Below, in pieces: positions 19,946 to 30,139 of a stretch of 64,000 bases of DNA. Both the position numbers and the translations under genes were made by a program. Origin of the DNA: Nocardiopsis sp. CNR-923 (lineage in GTDB: Bacteria; Actinomycetota; Actinomycetes; Streptosporangiales; Streptosporangiaceae); NCBI RefSeq assembly GCF_001942255.1, contig NZ_MKKC01000072.1, positions 1 to 64,000 of the forward strand, in the 5' to 3' direction. The notes under the pieces are model-generated. The model had not been told where the DNA came from. It searched no databases and saw only the letters and a list, made by a program, of their open reading frames with translations. Position 1 is the first letter of the stretch. Every line of letters starts with the position of its first letter.

Positions 19946-21678
19946 GTGGACCGCTGCGCGTTGTTCGTCGACGCGGGATACCTTCTCGCGGACGGCGCGA
20001 TGGCCGTACACGGAACCCGCAACCGGGACTCCGTCTCCTGGGACTACTCCGGTCTCGTCCAGTTCCTCAACGAGGTCGCGCGGGACCGCACCGGCCTGCC
20101 GCTCCTGCGCTGCTACTGGTACGAGGCCGTCGCCGACGACCGGCGCACCCAGGAACAGGACGGCATCGCCGACATCCCCGGCATCAAGTTCCGCGCGGCC
20201 CGGATACGGCCCGGTCGCCGCGAGGGTGTGGAGAGCTACGTCCAGCGCGACCTCACCACCCTCGCGCGAACCGGTGTCCTGTGCGACGCGGTCCTGGTCA
20301 GCGGTGACGAGGACATGGCCTCGGTCGTCGCGGACGTCCAGGACCTGGGCGTGCGCGTCACCGTCGTGCACGTCTCGGTCGAGGGCAACTGGACCATCTC
20401 CCGAACCCTGCGCCGGGAGTGCGACGACCTCATCGAGATCGGCGCCGGCCACCTGCGCCCGTACGTCAACCTGCTCACCAGCGGTGGTGCCACGCAGGAG
20501 ACCGCGGCCAAGACCACGACGCCGTTCTCCAACGGCCGTGCCCGCTCCGCGCCTGACACACCCCGCCAGCCGGTCGAGGTCCAGCCCGGCGGCGGCAGGG
20601 TCGAGCCGGTCGGGGGCGCGGGCGGCGGTCTCGACGCGATCTTCGCCAGCACGGGCCCCCAGTCCGTTCCGCAGGGCAGCGCCATGGACCAGCTGCGCGC
20701 GATGCGGCGCTCGCTCGCCCAACAGCGCGGCGACCACCTCGCCGGACCCTCCGCGGACAGCCCGGCGCCGGTCCCATCGACGCCAACGGGTTCCCCTCCG
20801 GCGCCCAGGCGCCGATGGGCGGCAGCGGCGCCTTCCCGAGCACGACGCAGACGGCCGCGGGCGGACACGCGCGGGGCGGGCAGAACGGCCAGGCTCTCTA
20901 CTCCGGGGGAGACCAGGCCGCGCACGGCACCGAGCAGAACGGGTACGGCCTGCCCGGCAGAGCGGTGCCGGGGCAGGTCGGGCCAGGCGCCCACCAGCAC
21001 CCGGCGACCGGACCCCAGTCCGCGTTCACCAACGGCACGGGACCGCAGCGGTCCTTCGCCTCGGGCACCGGCCCCAGCGTTCGTTCGCCTCGGGCACGGG
21101 ACCGCAGCGGTCCTTCGCTCGGGGACCGGCCCCCAGCGTTCGTTCGCCTCCGACACCCACCAAGGCACCCGCCTCCGCAGAGAAGCGGGCCGCCACCCCA
21201 GACGGACCCGCGTTTCGGGCCGGGCGACACGCCGGGTTTTGGGGGTGCGAACGACGCAAACCCTACCTATGGGACCAGTACGGAAACTGACGCCGCTGGC
21301 CGCGGCGAGGCGGCTCCCGGATACGGGGGTTCGCCGCGTACTGGTCCCGAGCTTGACGGCCCCTTCGGCCGACGGGGACTCCAGGAATCCAGTCCCAGTC
21401 CTGGATATCCCCAGCAGACACACGTCGTCGCGCATACCGTGGACGATGCGGTGCATGTCGCACACAGAGAAGGGAACGACTTCGCGGAGTCGATCGCGCG
21501 TGAGGCGCCCGCCCTGTGGGTCGAGGCGGTCCTCGCCCGGAGGCCCCGGATGCCCTCCGACCTGGAGGCGCGTCTGCTTCAGGGCTCTGCGCTGCCGATC
21601 GACCACCTGCTGAGGGACGAGGTCCGGGACGGACTGCGCCAGGGGTTCTGGCAGGCACTGGAGCGCGCCAGACCCTGA
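19946..21678 (+). CDS. NYN-domain (PIN-like) protein with long disordered tail (frameshifted)
   Basis: GTG 19946 begins a NYN/LabA-type domain: RCALFVDAGYLL with the first catalytic Asp, VQRDLTTLARTG with the second, and AVLVSGDEDMASVVADVQDLG with the third (residues about 1-170). NYN domains are metal-dependent RNase folds. A Pro/Gly-rich tail follows with four 10-residue GTGPQRSFAS repeats and a conserved helical C-terminus (about 21470-21678, PALWVEAVLARRPRMP). One base is missing near 20775, and further shifts in the repeats make several short frames appear open. The corrected length is about 577 residues. Target RNA is unknown. Confidence 0.75.
21034..21152 (+). repeat. Four 30-bp tandem repeats in the NYN-protein tail
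   Basis: Four units of about 30 bp encode GTGPQRSFAS-like modules; units 1 and 3, and units 2 and 4, are most alike. The visible length (about 119 bp) is one base short of four units, and the reading frame changes inside it. This fits indel errors in a repetitive region. Confidence 0.65.
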
Positions 21679-21705
21679 CTGGCGCGCGGGAGCGCGAGTT
21701 AGGGG

Positions 21706-22278
21706 ATGGGGGCGATGCGGTTGACCCACGTGACGGCGGCCGATCTCGACCGTATGGAGTTCCACGCCGTCCGGTCGGGTGAGCACGGCTCCGTCGCCGC
21801 CCAGTTGCAGGACCTGGCCAACCGGGTCGACTCCGGGAGCGAGATCACCCGCGCGGAGCTGTTCGTGCGCGCGGGGGAGCAGTGGGAGATCGCCCAGGAG
21901 TACGAGCACGCGTGCGCGGCCTACCAACGGGCGATCGACGACGGCGGTCCGACGGTGATCGACCCGCGTGCCCTGAGCGCGGGCGCCCTGCTGCAACTGG
22001 ACGAGATCGATCGGGCCTACACGCAGCTCAAGCGGCTGGAGGGCGAGCGGGTGCTCGGCCTGCCCACCTACGTCCACGTCGCCGAGGTGCTTCAGGCGCA
22101 CGACGACCTGGCGGGCGCCGAGCGCTGGGCGACCGTCGGGATCCGTGCCCACATGGGCACCATGGCCTCGCCGTACGTGCGCGACCTTCTCGACGAGCTG
22201 CTGCGGATGCGGTTCCGCGTCCGCACCGACCTCGGACTGGGCGAGGACGACCTGGACGGCCTACTGGACATCGACTGA
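21706..22278 (+). CDS. Conserved TPR-like hypothetical protein
   Basis: This 190-residue soluble protein is almost entirely helical. It has TPR-like pairs: AELFVRAGEQWEIAQEYEHACAAYQRAI, then LSAGALLQLDEIDRAYTQLKRLE and YVHVAEVLQAHDDLAGAERWA. It ends in an acidic tail. ATG 21706 and ATG 21715 are both possible; AGGGGA at 21701 is better spaced for 21715. It follows the NYN gene by 27 bp and is probably cotranscribed. Function is unknown. A hairpin follows. Confidence 0.7.
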   Translation: MGAMRLTHVTAADLDRMEFHAVRSGEHGSVAAQLQDLANRVDSGSEITRAELFVRAGEQWEIAQEYEHACAAYQRAIDDGGPTVIDPRALSAGALLQLDEIDRAYTQLKRLEGERVLGLPTYVHVAEVLQAHDDLAGAERWATVGIRAHMGTMASPYVRDLLDELLRMRFRVRTDLGLGEDDLDGLLDID

Positions 22279-22309
22279 CCCCCGCGCCGGTCAGCCGCGC
22301 CGTGCCGGC

Positions 22310-22331
22310 CGGGCGGCCCTCCGGCCGCCCG
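22310..22331 (+). terminator. Hairpin terminator
   Basis: A perfect 9-bp GC stem (22310-22318 with 22323-22331) with loop CTCC lies 32 bp after the TPR-like gene. It separates that transcript from the nrdAB control region. Confidence 0.65.
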
Positions 22332-22536
22332 CGGACGTGACTGTCGAAGCGTGTCGTGAGCTTTCTGACGCGCCTGGTGCGTCACACCGCCCCCGGGCCC
22401 CTAGGCTGTGTCGGGTCGCGGTCGCGCCCACCTTCGAATCGACGGTCGAAACCCCGCGAAACGGGCATGTTCGCGCACCCCATACCACGCCGCCGGTGCG
22501 TCCACCGCCGCGGCCCTCTGCTGGGTAAAATCCAAG

Positions 22537-22587
22537 ACACGCCATCATCTTGCGGTGTTCCAACGCCCCATCCCCAAGATGTAGTAT
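22537..22587 (+). promoter_or_regulatory. Two NrdR-like boxes overlapping the nrdAB promoter
   Basis: Box 1 (22537-22558) runs from ACAC to GTGT around CATCATCTTG. Box 2 (22572-22587) is CCCCAAGATGTAGTAT, whose reverse complement shares ACTACATCTTG with actinobacterial NrdR boxes. Their centres are about 29-31 bp apart, near three helical turns, as usual for NrdR pairs. A possible promoter is -35 TTCCAA at 22558-22563 and -10 TAGTAT at 22582-22587 (18-bp spacing), so box 2 overlaps the -10. NrdR is a dATP/ATP-sensing repressor of reductase genes. Binding is inferred. Confidence 0.55.
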
Positions 22588-22591
22588 CTGT

Positions 22592-22745
22592 CCCGCTGGT
22601 GGTTCACCCCGACGGGGTGAGGCAAGAGGGAACCCGGCGCGCATCCGGGACTGCCCGCCACGGCGAGTGGGATCGGACTCCGCACACGTACTGGAATCCC
22701 CCGAGAGACCCCCGGGGAGCGACGCTCAGGAGACCGACCGCACGC
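22592..22745 (+). promoter_or_regulatory. Cobalamin (B12) riboswitch upstream of nrdAB
   Basis: Conserved cobalamin-riboswitch elements occur in the correct order. These are a GGTGGTTC segment, GAGGGAACCCGG (about 22626-22637), ATCCGGGACTGCCCGCCAC (about 22643-22661), ACTGGAATC and the B12 box AGGAGACC at 22728-22735. The aptamer starts a few bases after the putative -10. A hairpin near 22762-22787 could act as expression platform. In streptomycetes a B12 riboswitch shuts off the B12-independent class I reductase when cobalamin is available; the same logic is likely here. Confidence 0.85.
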
Positions 22746-22929
22746 CCGGGGACCTGCCACCGGCGCGCACCGGACCGTGCGCCGACGACGGGGCTTCGAG
22801 AGCGGGCCACCGCGACCCACCGGTCACGATGACCACGCGCGCTGAGCGTGTCGGCCCACCGGTGTGCCGTGGCCGTGTTTCTCGTGTCCCTCCCCGCCGG
22901 GACTCTTCTACCGAGGTTGGAGCCGCTGT

Positions 22930-25442
22930 ATGACCCTTGACGTCGAGGCCGTGCCCGCATCCGTTCGGCCCGAGCCGACCCACGACGGTGCGCCCCCCGC
23001 CGCCGCCGACCGGATCGCGCACGTCGTGACCGAGGCCTGCGGGCGGCTCACCGGTGTTTCGGCGGACAAGGTCCTCACCGAGGCGCGCCGCGGCTTCTAC
23101 CCCGCAATCTCGGACGCGAGGTGGAACTGGCCCTGGTCATGGCCGCCCGCAGCTTCGTGGAGGTCGACCCCGACTACTCCTACGTGGCCGCCCGCCTGCT
23201 GCTGGACACGCTCCGCCGCGAGGCCCTCACCTTCATCGCCGGCATCCCCCAGACCGCCAGCCAGTCCGAGATGGCCGACCGCTACCCCTCCTACCTGGCC
23301 GCCTACGTCGGGCGCGGTATCGACCTCGGCCAGCTCGACCCGGCGCTGGCCACGTTCGACCTGGAACGCCTGGGCGCCGCACTGCGCCCCGAGCGGGACG
23401 AGGACTTCACCTTCCTCGGCATCCAGACCCTCTACGACCGCTACTTCCTGCACAGCGACGAGGTCCGCTACGAGCTGCCGCAGGCGTTCTTCATGCGGGT
23501 GGCCATGGGCCTGGCCCTCAACGAGGACGATCGGGACGCCCGCGCGATCGAGTTCTACGAGCTGCTGTCCTCGTTCGACTTCATGGCCTCCACCCCCACC
23601 CTGTTCAACTCGGGCACGGTGCGGGCGCAGCTGTCCTCCTGCTTCCTGACCACCGTGGGCGACGACCTCCAGTCGATCTTCCACGGCATCAGCAACAACG
23701 CGATGCTCTCGAAGTACTCGGGCGGACTGGGCAACGACTGGACGCCGGTGCGCGGCCTGGGCTCGCACATCCGCGGCACCAACGGCAAGAGCCAGGGCGT
23801 CGTCCCGTTCCTGAAGATCGCCAACGACACCGCGGTCGCGGTGAACCAGGGCGGCAAGCGCAAGGGCGCGGTCTGCGCGTACCTGGAGACCTGGCACATC
23901 GACATCGAGGAGTTCCTCGACCTGCGCAAGAACACCGGTGACGAGCGCCGCCGCACGCACGACATGAACACCGCGAACTGGGTCCCGGACCTGTTCATGC
24001 AGCGGGTGGAGCAGGGCGGCACCTGGACGCTCTTCTCCCCGGACGAGGTGCCCGACCTGCACGACAAGTACGGGTCCGAGTTCGCCAGGACCTATGCCCA
24101 CTACGAGGCCGAGGCCGCCGCGGGCCGGATCAAGGTCTCTAAGCGGGTCCAGGCCGTGGACCTGTGGCGCCGCATGCTCACCATGCTGTTCGAGACCGGT
24201 CACCCGTGGATCACGTTCAAGGACCCGTGCAACCTGCGCTCGCCGCAGCATCACTCGGGCGTCGTGCACTCCTCCAACCTGTGCACCGAGATCACGCTGA
24301 ACACCAGTGCCGACGAGGTCGCCGTCTGCAACCTGGGCTCGGTCAACCTGGCCCAGCACACCGGCCCCGGCGGTCTGGACGCCGAGCGCCTGCGCCGCAC
24401 CGTGCGCACCGCCGTGCGGATGCTCGACAACGTCATCGACGTGAACTTCTACACGATCCCCGAGGCGCGCCGCGCGAACATGCGCCACCGCCCCGTGGGT
24501 CTGGGCCTCATGGGTTTCCAGGACGCGCTGTTCAAGCTGCGCACCCCGTTCGCCTCCGAGGGCGCGGTCGACTTCGCTGACGAGAGCATGGAGCTGATCA
24601 GCTACTACGCCATCGAGGCGTCCATGGAGCTGGCGGTCGAGCGCGGTTCCTACGAGACCTTCGACGGCTCGCTGTGGAGCAGGGGCGTCCTGCCGATCGA
24701 CTCGCTGCGGCTGCTCGCCGAGGCGCGCGGCGGCGACCTCGACGTGGACCGGGGCGAGACCCTGGACTGGGACTCGCTGCGCGAGCGCGTGCGCACCACC
24801 GGTATGCGTAACTCGAACGTGATGGCGATCGCCCCGACCGCGACCATCGCCAACATCACCGGCGTGAGCCAGTCGATCGAGCCCGTGTACCGGAACCTGT
24901 TCGTCAAGTCGAACATGTCCGGCGACTTCACCGTCGTCAACCCGTACCTGGTGCGCGACCTCAAGGAGCGCGGCCTGTGGGACGACGACATGGTCTCCGC
25001 CCTGAAGCTGCACGACGGCAGCCTGGGCGACATCGACCGGGTTCCCGACGACCTGAAGGCGCTGTACGCGACGGCGTTCGAGCTCGACCCGAACTGGCTC
25101 GTCGATGCTGGTTCGCGCCGACAGAAGTGGATCGACCAGGCCCAGTCGCTGAACCTGTACATGGCCGCTCCCAGCGGTCGCAAGCTCGACGCGCTGTACC
25201 GCCGTGCCTGGCGCTCCGGACTGAAGACCACGTACTACCTGCGTTCGCAGAGCGCCACCCACGTGGAGAAGAGCACCCTGAAGGGTACGGACGGCCGCCT
25301 CAACGCCGTGTCCTCCGGCTCGGCTCCGGCGGCCGCGGCCCCGAGCCCCGCGCCCGCCGCGCCCGCCGGCGCGGAGGAGTTCGAGATCGTGGAGGGCCAG
25401 GCGTGCTCCATCGAGGACCCCGAGTGCGAGGCCTGCCAGTAG
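22930..25442 (+). CDS. nrdA: Class I ribonucleoside-diphosphate reductase, large subunit (one frameshift)
   Basis: NrdA reduces ribonucleoside diphosphates to deoxyribonucleotides using a radical delivered by NrdB. The 837-residue product shows an ATP-cone-like N-terminus ([13 protein letters not shown]), active-site LSSCFL and SNLCTEI cysteine motifs, the GLMGFQD segment and [16 protein letters not shown]. The C-terminus is ECEACQ with the CxxC redox pair. The start ATG 22930 lies about 185 bp after the riboswitch. A missing G at about 23118 (GCGAGG for GCGGAGG) breaks the frame between YPAISDA and [11 protein letters not shown]. The error context is the same as one in pyrE, so it is probably artefactual. 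Confidence 0.95.
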
Positions 25443-25577
25443 GTCCGCCCGTCCGGGAACTCCGAGCCGCGGGGCCGTCCGCGTACGTCGCGGTCGGCCC
25501 CGCGCCGGGCCGCCCGGCCCCCGCACATCACGCATCACCACGTCCGGCCCCGCCGGAGAACGGAAAGCGACCGCAGT

Positions 25578-26659
25578 ATGACCACAGCACCCGACCACAG
25601 CGCCAGCGCCGCCAGCGGCCTCGGGGAGATCGAGCGTGACGCCGCGCGCGTCAACGTCGACGACAAGGCGATGATCACGCCCGCGCCGACGTCAACCAGC
25701 TGCTCCCGCTCAAGTACACGTGGGCGTGGGACAAGTACCTGGCGGGCTGCAACAACCACTGGATGCCCACCGAGGTCGCGATGCAGGCGGACATCGCGCT
25801 GTGGAAGTCCAAGGACGGGCTGACCGAGGACGAGCGCCTGATGCTCAAGCGCAACCTCGGCTTCTTCGCCACCGCCGAGTCGCTGGTCGCCAACAACATC
25901 GTCCTGGCCGTGTACCGCCAGCTGACCAACCCGGAGTGCCGCCAGTACCTGCTGCGCCAGGCCTTCGAGGAGGCCGTGCACACGCACACCTTCCAGTACA
26001 TCTGCGAGAGCCTGGGCCTGGACGAGGGCGAGCTCTTCAACATGTACCGGGAGATCCCGTCGATCACGGCCAAGGACGCGTGGGCGCTCAGGTACACGCA
26101 GAACCTGGAGGACCCGGACTTCCGCACCGGCACGCCCGAGGCGGACCAGGCGTTCCTGCGCGACCTGGTCGCGTTCTACGTGATCTTCGAGGGCATGTGG
26201 TTCTACACGGGCTTCGCGCAGATCCTGTCGCTGGGCCGCCGCAACAAGATGGTCGGCATCGCCGAGCAGTACCAGTACATCCTGCGCGACGAGTCGATCC
26301 ACCTGAACTTCGGTATCGACGTGATCAACCAGATCAAGATCGAGAACCCGCACCTGTGGACCGAGGAGTTCCAGGCCGAGGTGCGCACGATGCTCACCGA
26401 GGCCTGTGAGTTGGAGGTCGCCTACGGTCGCGAGACCATGCCGCGCGGCGTGCTGGGCCTCAACGCCGAGCTGTGCGAGAAGTACATGCATTTCATCACC
26501 GACCGCCGCGCCGAGCAGATCGGCCTGGCGCCGATCTTCGGTGAGACGGAGAACCCGTTCCCGTGGATGTCGGAGATGATGGACCTCCAGAAGGAGAAGA
26601 ACTTCTTCGAGACCCGGGTCATCGAGTACCAGACCGGCGGCGGTCTGGACTGGGACTGA
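25578..26659 (+). CDS. nrdB: Ribonucleotide reductase small subunit, probably class Ic (one frameshift)
   Basis: NrdB holds the metallocofactor that starts the radical reaction. The roughly 360-residue protein has diiron/Mn-Fe ligands in EEAVHTHTF, the EGMWFY helix Glu, and RDESIHLNF. Four residues after the first ligand His, where canonical NrdB has the radical Tyr, the codon at 25991-25993 is TTC (Phe, about residue 139). The protein is strikingly like chlamydial NrdB (HTHTFx[20 protein letters not shown] and [12 protein letters not shown]). This is the hallmark of class Ic, which uses a Mn/Fe cofactor. One A is missing at about 25677 (ATCACGCC for ATCAACGCC), restoring [16 protein letters not shown]. 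Confidence 0.93.
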
Positions 26660-26672
26660 CCCGCGCGGACCC

Positions 26673-26709
26673 GGCCCCCGTGATCCGTCGGCGGAGGATC
26701 GCGGGGGCC
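26673..26709 (+). terminator. Terminator of the nrdAB operon
   Basis: A 14-bp stem (26673-26686 with 26696-26709, one non-Watson-Crick position) encloses a nine-base loop, 13 bp after the nrdB stop. Confidence 0.75.
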
Positions 26710-26796
26710 GCGTCGGGAGGTCTCCGGGAACCGTCCCGGAGCTCCCGACGCCCCTCGGGCGGGCACGAAGGCGCCCCCGTTTCGGCGGGTTCCGGC

Positions 26797-26837
26797 GATC
26801 CCCGCGACACCCTGGATTTCGGGGAGTCGCGGGGATC
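26797..26837 (-). terminator. Hairpin at the end of the Trypco1-like gene
   Basis: A perfect 12-bp repeat (26797-26808 with 26826-26837) with a 17-base loop overlaps the stop codon of the leftward gene ending at 26836. It may also back up termination of nrdAB. Confidence 0.55.
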
Positions 26838-27180
26838 ATCCGGTGTTGGACCAGGTCATCCTGACGTTGAAGGTGGCCTCGCCGCTGCCCTTGACGACCA
26901 CGGCGTCGGCCTCGGCGCTCACGTTCACACCGAATTGCACCTCCGTTTCCGTCGGCGCGAACTGGGACGAGGCGAGTTCGGTCAACTGCGTGGACACGGC
27001 CTCGCCGACTTTCCTGATGCGCAGCAGGACCGAGTCGAGCTGTTTCTCCCCGAGCATCTTCGTGGCGTCCCGTGCGACGTTGGACGCGCCCTCGCGTCGG
27101 ACGGGGGCGGATTCGACGCTGATCACGGTGCCGTCGTCGGCGACGAAATCGATCACTCTGTTCACGCTGACCTCACGCAT
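26836..27180 (-). CDS. Trypsin-co-occurring domain (Trypco1 / CU044_2847-like) protein
   Basis: The 114-residue protein fits the CU044_2847/Trypco1 family. It has an N-terminal beta hairpin (VIDFVADDGTVISVE), a central helix (DSVLLRIRKVGEAVSTQLTEL) and two C-terminal strands (TEVQFGVNVSAEADAVV, then EATFNVRMTW). Members usually sit near trypsin-like proteases or conflict-system genes, as here. ATG 27180 is the longest start; GTG 27165 has a better placed GAGG and may be the true one. It is separated from the main cluster by the DUF397 gene. Confidence 0.75.
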   Translation of the reverse strand: MREVSVNRVIDFVADDGTVISVESAPVRREGASNVARDATKMLGEKQLDSVLLRIRKVGEAVSTQLTELASSQFAPTETEVQFGVNVSAEADAVVVKGSGEATFNVRMTWSNTG

Positions 27181-27237
27181 TCTTCGAGGGGGCAGTGGTA
27201 TTCCGGTGAGCCGGGGCGGAAAGTAAAATCATGGGAC

Positions 27238-27528
27238 ATGTCCGGAATAGGCGAGATTCCGCGGCCGTCCGAGCGGAGGAAACGGTGGGACGATCCAGTG
27301 AGGACCGGGCGAGACAGCGAGCGTGCCACCTGGCGGGACGGCACCGATTGGCGTAAGTCGTCGTGGTCCGGCGGCAGTGACCGATGCTGTGAGGCCTCCT
27401 GGGAACGACGTGGCCACGTGCTGCTGCGCGACTCGTTCCGGCCGGACGGGCACGTCCTGCGGTTTCCCTCCCGGGAGTGGCTGTTCCTGCTCTCGTCGCT
27501 GTCCTCGCCGTTCCCGGGGCGGCCCTGA
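27238..27528 (+). CDS. DUF397 domain protein
   Basis: The 96-residue product has an N-terminal charged segment and then a DUF397 domain: DWRKSSWSGGSDRCCEAS, VLLRDSFRPDGHVLRFPSREWLFLL. DUF397 proteins are small partners of XRE-DUF5753 regulators in actinomycetes. No XRE gene adjoins this one, so it is an orphan here. ATG 27238 is the only good start in frame; its ribosome-binding site is weak. It converges on the FxsT-like gene with a 24-bp gap. Confidence 0.75.
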   Translation: MSGIGEIPRPSERRKRWDDPVRTGRDSERATWRDGTDWRKSSWSGGSDRCCEASWERRGHVLLRDSFRPDGHVLRFPSREWLFLLSSLSSPFPGRP

Positions 27529-27551
27529 CCGCCACCGGGCGCGATCGCGGC

Positions 27552-30139
27552 TCAGTCCCTCATCGACAGGATGTCGGTGTCCAGCCGGGTGAAGTCCGCC
27601 ATCGTGGTCACGAAACGGTGGTCCAGTCCGAACCGCGCGGCGTACTGGTCGCGTAGCGCCTCCCACTCCTCATGAACGTCCTCACCCAGTGCCCGGCGAC
27701 TGATCAGCAGGTTGCGCCGGGCTGTGGTGAGGAAGAGATGGTGTTCGCCCAGGGCGTCCCGGCACAGGTCGACGCTCGACGCGTCCTGCGCCCGCGCCTC
27801 CTTGAGCCGCCCCAACGCGAACAGGTCGTTGCCCAGGTTGACCTCGACCGCGGCCAGGGTGATCCGCGCGTCCGGAAAGTGCTGCCGGATCCTCTCCCTG
27901 GCGGTCGTGTCGAGTCCGTGCGCTCGCTCGTACTCTCCCGCGACACGGAACACGATCGCGGCGTTGGCCCGGGAGGCCCAGGGGAAGAGGTGGTGCTCGG
28001 GGAACTCGTCGTCCACGTGTGCGAGGAGATCCTCGGCCAGCGTGGTCCCCGCCTCCACCTGGCCGGCGAAGGCCAGATTCACCATGTGGATGCTGTTGAT
28101 GTGCAGCGCTGGGCGGCTGTGCGGCTGGTAACGCGGAATGGTGGCCTCGCGTTCCTTGGCGGACAACTCCAGGGCCGCCTCGTGGTTGCCGAGCCTGCGG
28201 TGGAGCACCGAGAGCGAGGTCGGGATGTCCGCGGTGTGGGTGCTGGCGTCCGCGACGGCGGCCTCGAACCGTCTCTGGCAGTCCTCCAGGATCTCCCGGG
28301 CCTCCTCCAGGTAGCCGAGGGCCATGAGGCTGAGACCGGTGGACAGGCGGGTGCGCAGGGACGGGATGCCGTTCTCGCCGAACAGGTACTCCCGTTGGTC
28401 GAGGGTTCGCCGGTCCAGGTCCAGGCATCCTGGAAGCGTCCCAGACGGCGCAGGTTCACGCCGATGTCGTGTGCGATGACCAGGGTCTTCTCGTCGTCCT
28501 CGGTGAACCGGGCCGTTCTGACGCGGTGGATGTCCTCGAACATGCCCAGGGCCTGGTCGTAGTGGCCGAGGTTGCTGAGGGCGATGGCGCGGGCTCGATG
28601 GGCGTCGAGCGCCTCCTCGCTCTCCGGGCCCTCCAGTTCCGCCTGCTCGGCGTACATCCGGTCCGCCTCGGCGAGCGCGGTCCGATTCTCACCCTGGATG
28701 CGAAGGATCATCGTGCGCTGAAGCTGAACCTGGAAGCGCTGTCCCGTGTCGTCGTACCAGGACTCGATGGCTCGGTCCGCCAGGTTCAGCGCGGCCCGCT
28801 CGTCCCCAGTCTCCACCAGGTAGGTGATCACGTTGTGGACGAGCCCCCGGACCTGGGGGTCGTGGCTGCGCCAGGCCTCCGACGCCCGCACGTGCGTGTA
28901 CAGCAGCTGGTACTCGGACCAGTTCTGCGGGAGTTCGGGGCCGAGCGGGTCACTCTGGGCCAGGAGCCGGTGGGCCAGGTCACGGTAGCGCACGCTCTCC
29001 TCGTCGCTCACCGTGCGCTGGACGACCGTCTGGAAGGTGACGTGCATCTGGAAGGTGTGGTTGGTCCGGTCGAACTCGGCCAGACTGTGCCTGCTCACGT
29101 AGCGCAGCACCTTGGACAGCGCCATCTCGTTGCCCAGGATCTGCGCCAACTGGGGGTTGGAGCTGAGTCCCCGGGCCCTGTGGAACAGCGTGCGCGCCAA
29201 CGGGCGGGGCCCGAAGAAGGAGCACAGTTGGATGAACTCGCGGACCATCTGCTTGACGGCCCGATCCGAGCCGGTGCCGCGCCGTAGGTCGTCGAGCTGC
29301 ATGTTCCAGGCCGCGGCGAGCGGGAGCGGGTACAGGTCCTCCGACTCCACGTGCGTGACGAGTTCGTCGAACTTGTCCTGGATGAGGAGGAGGAAGTCCT
29401 CGACGCTCATCAACGAGTCGCGCAGGTAGGCGCCGACCTGCGCCAGCGCGAGGGGCACGTGCTCCAGACGATCGGCGATGCGACGGGCGTCCCCGTCGTC
29501 ATCCAGACCGTGGGGGCAGATCTTGCGGAGGAGCGCCACACTCTCCTCCGGCTTGAGGGTGGGGACGACCGAACCCTCACTGCGGCCGCTCGGGATCCAG
29601 CTCTGGTCCCGGGAGGTGATGATGATGTCGCCGGGCCCGTTGGCGGGCAGCTCGGCCGTGTCGAGGGAGTTCAGGTCTCCCACGTCGTCGAGGACGAGCA
29701 GCCAGTGGCCGATCTCGGGGGCGGTTTCGAGCGCGTCGCGGACCCGTTGCGCCGTCATCTCCAGGTTGCCGCCCTCCTCGGCCAGACCGAGGTGTCTGGC
29801 GAGGTTGACGTAGGACTGGTGGATGTCGGTCACGCCGCCGGCCGGGATCCACCAGATGAGGTCGTAGTCGTCCCGGTAGCGGTGCGCGTACTCGATCGCG
29901 ATCTGGGTCTTGCCGATACCGCCGCCGCCCGCCAACAGGTACACGCTGCCCGAGGCTTCCGACAGCAGGTCGTGGATCCGCCCGAGGATCTCCGTACGGC
30001 CGGTGAAGTTGAGGTTGTGCGGGGGCACGCCGCCGAGTTTGGCGAGCCGTCGCGCCCTGGGCCGCCTCGCGTGGGTCCGCCGCGGGTCCAGGGGCTCCGA
30101 CGGAGTGGGTTCCGTGTCGAAGATGTGGGTGTCGGTCAC
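27552..30139 (-). CDS. fxsT: FxsT-like NB-ARC/TPR protein (one frameshift)
   Basis: GTG 30139 overlaps the preceding stop (GTGA). The corrected 862-residue protein has an NB-ARC/STAND ATPase with Walker A GGGGIGKT (residues 71-78), Walker B HWLLVLDDVGD near 145 and a sensor-like IIITSRD. A winged-helix region follows, then TPR repeats from about residue 420 to the end (ESWYDDTGQRFQ, HYDQALGMFEDIHRVR, LGYLEEAREILEDCQ). A missing C near 28422 splits the frame. It corresponds to the tetratricopeptide protein of FxSxx-COOH systems. No FxsA peptide or FxsB radical-SAM gene is visible nearby. It probably senses a signal and assembles with the SAV_2336-type and protease proteins. Confidence 0.85.

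Noticed and set aside
23097-25598. 833-codon leftward ORF
   Set aside because: It is antisense to nrdA; its Val/Gly/His-rich product has no family features while nrdA is unmistakable.
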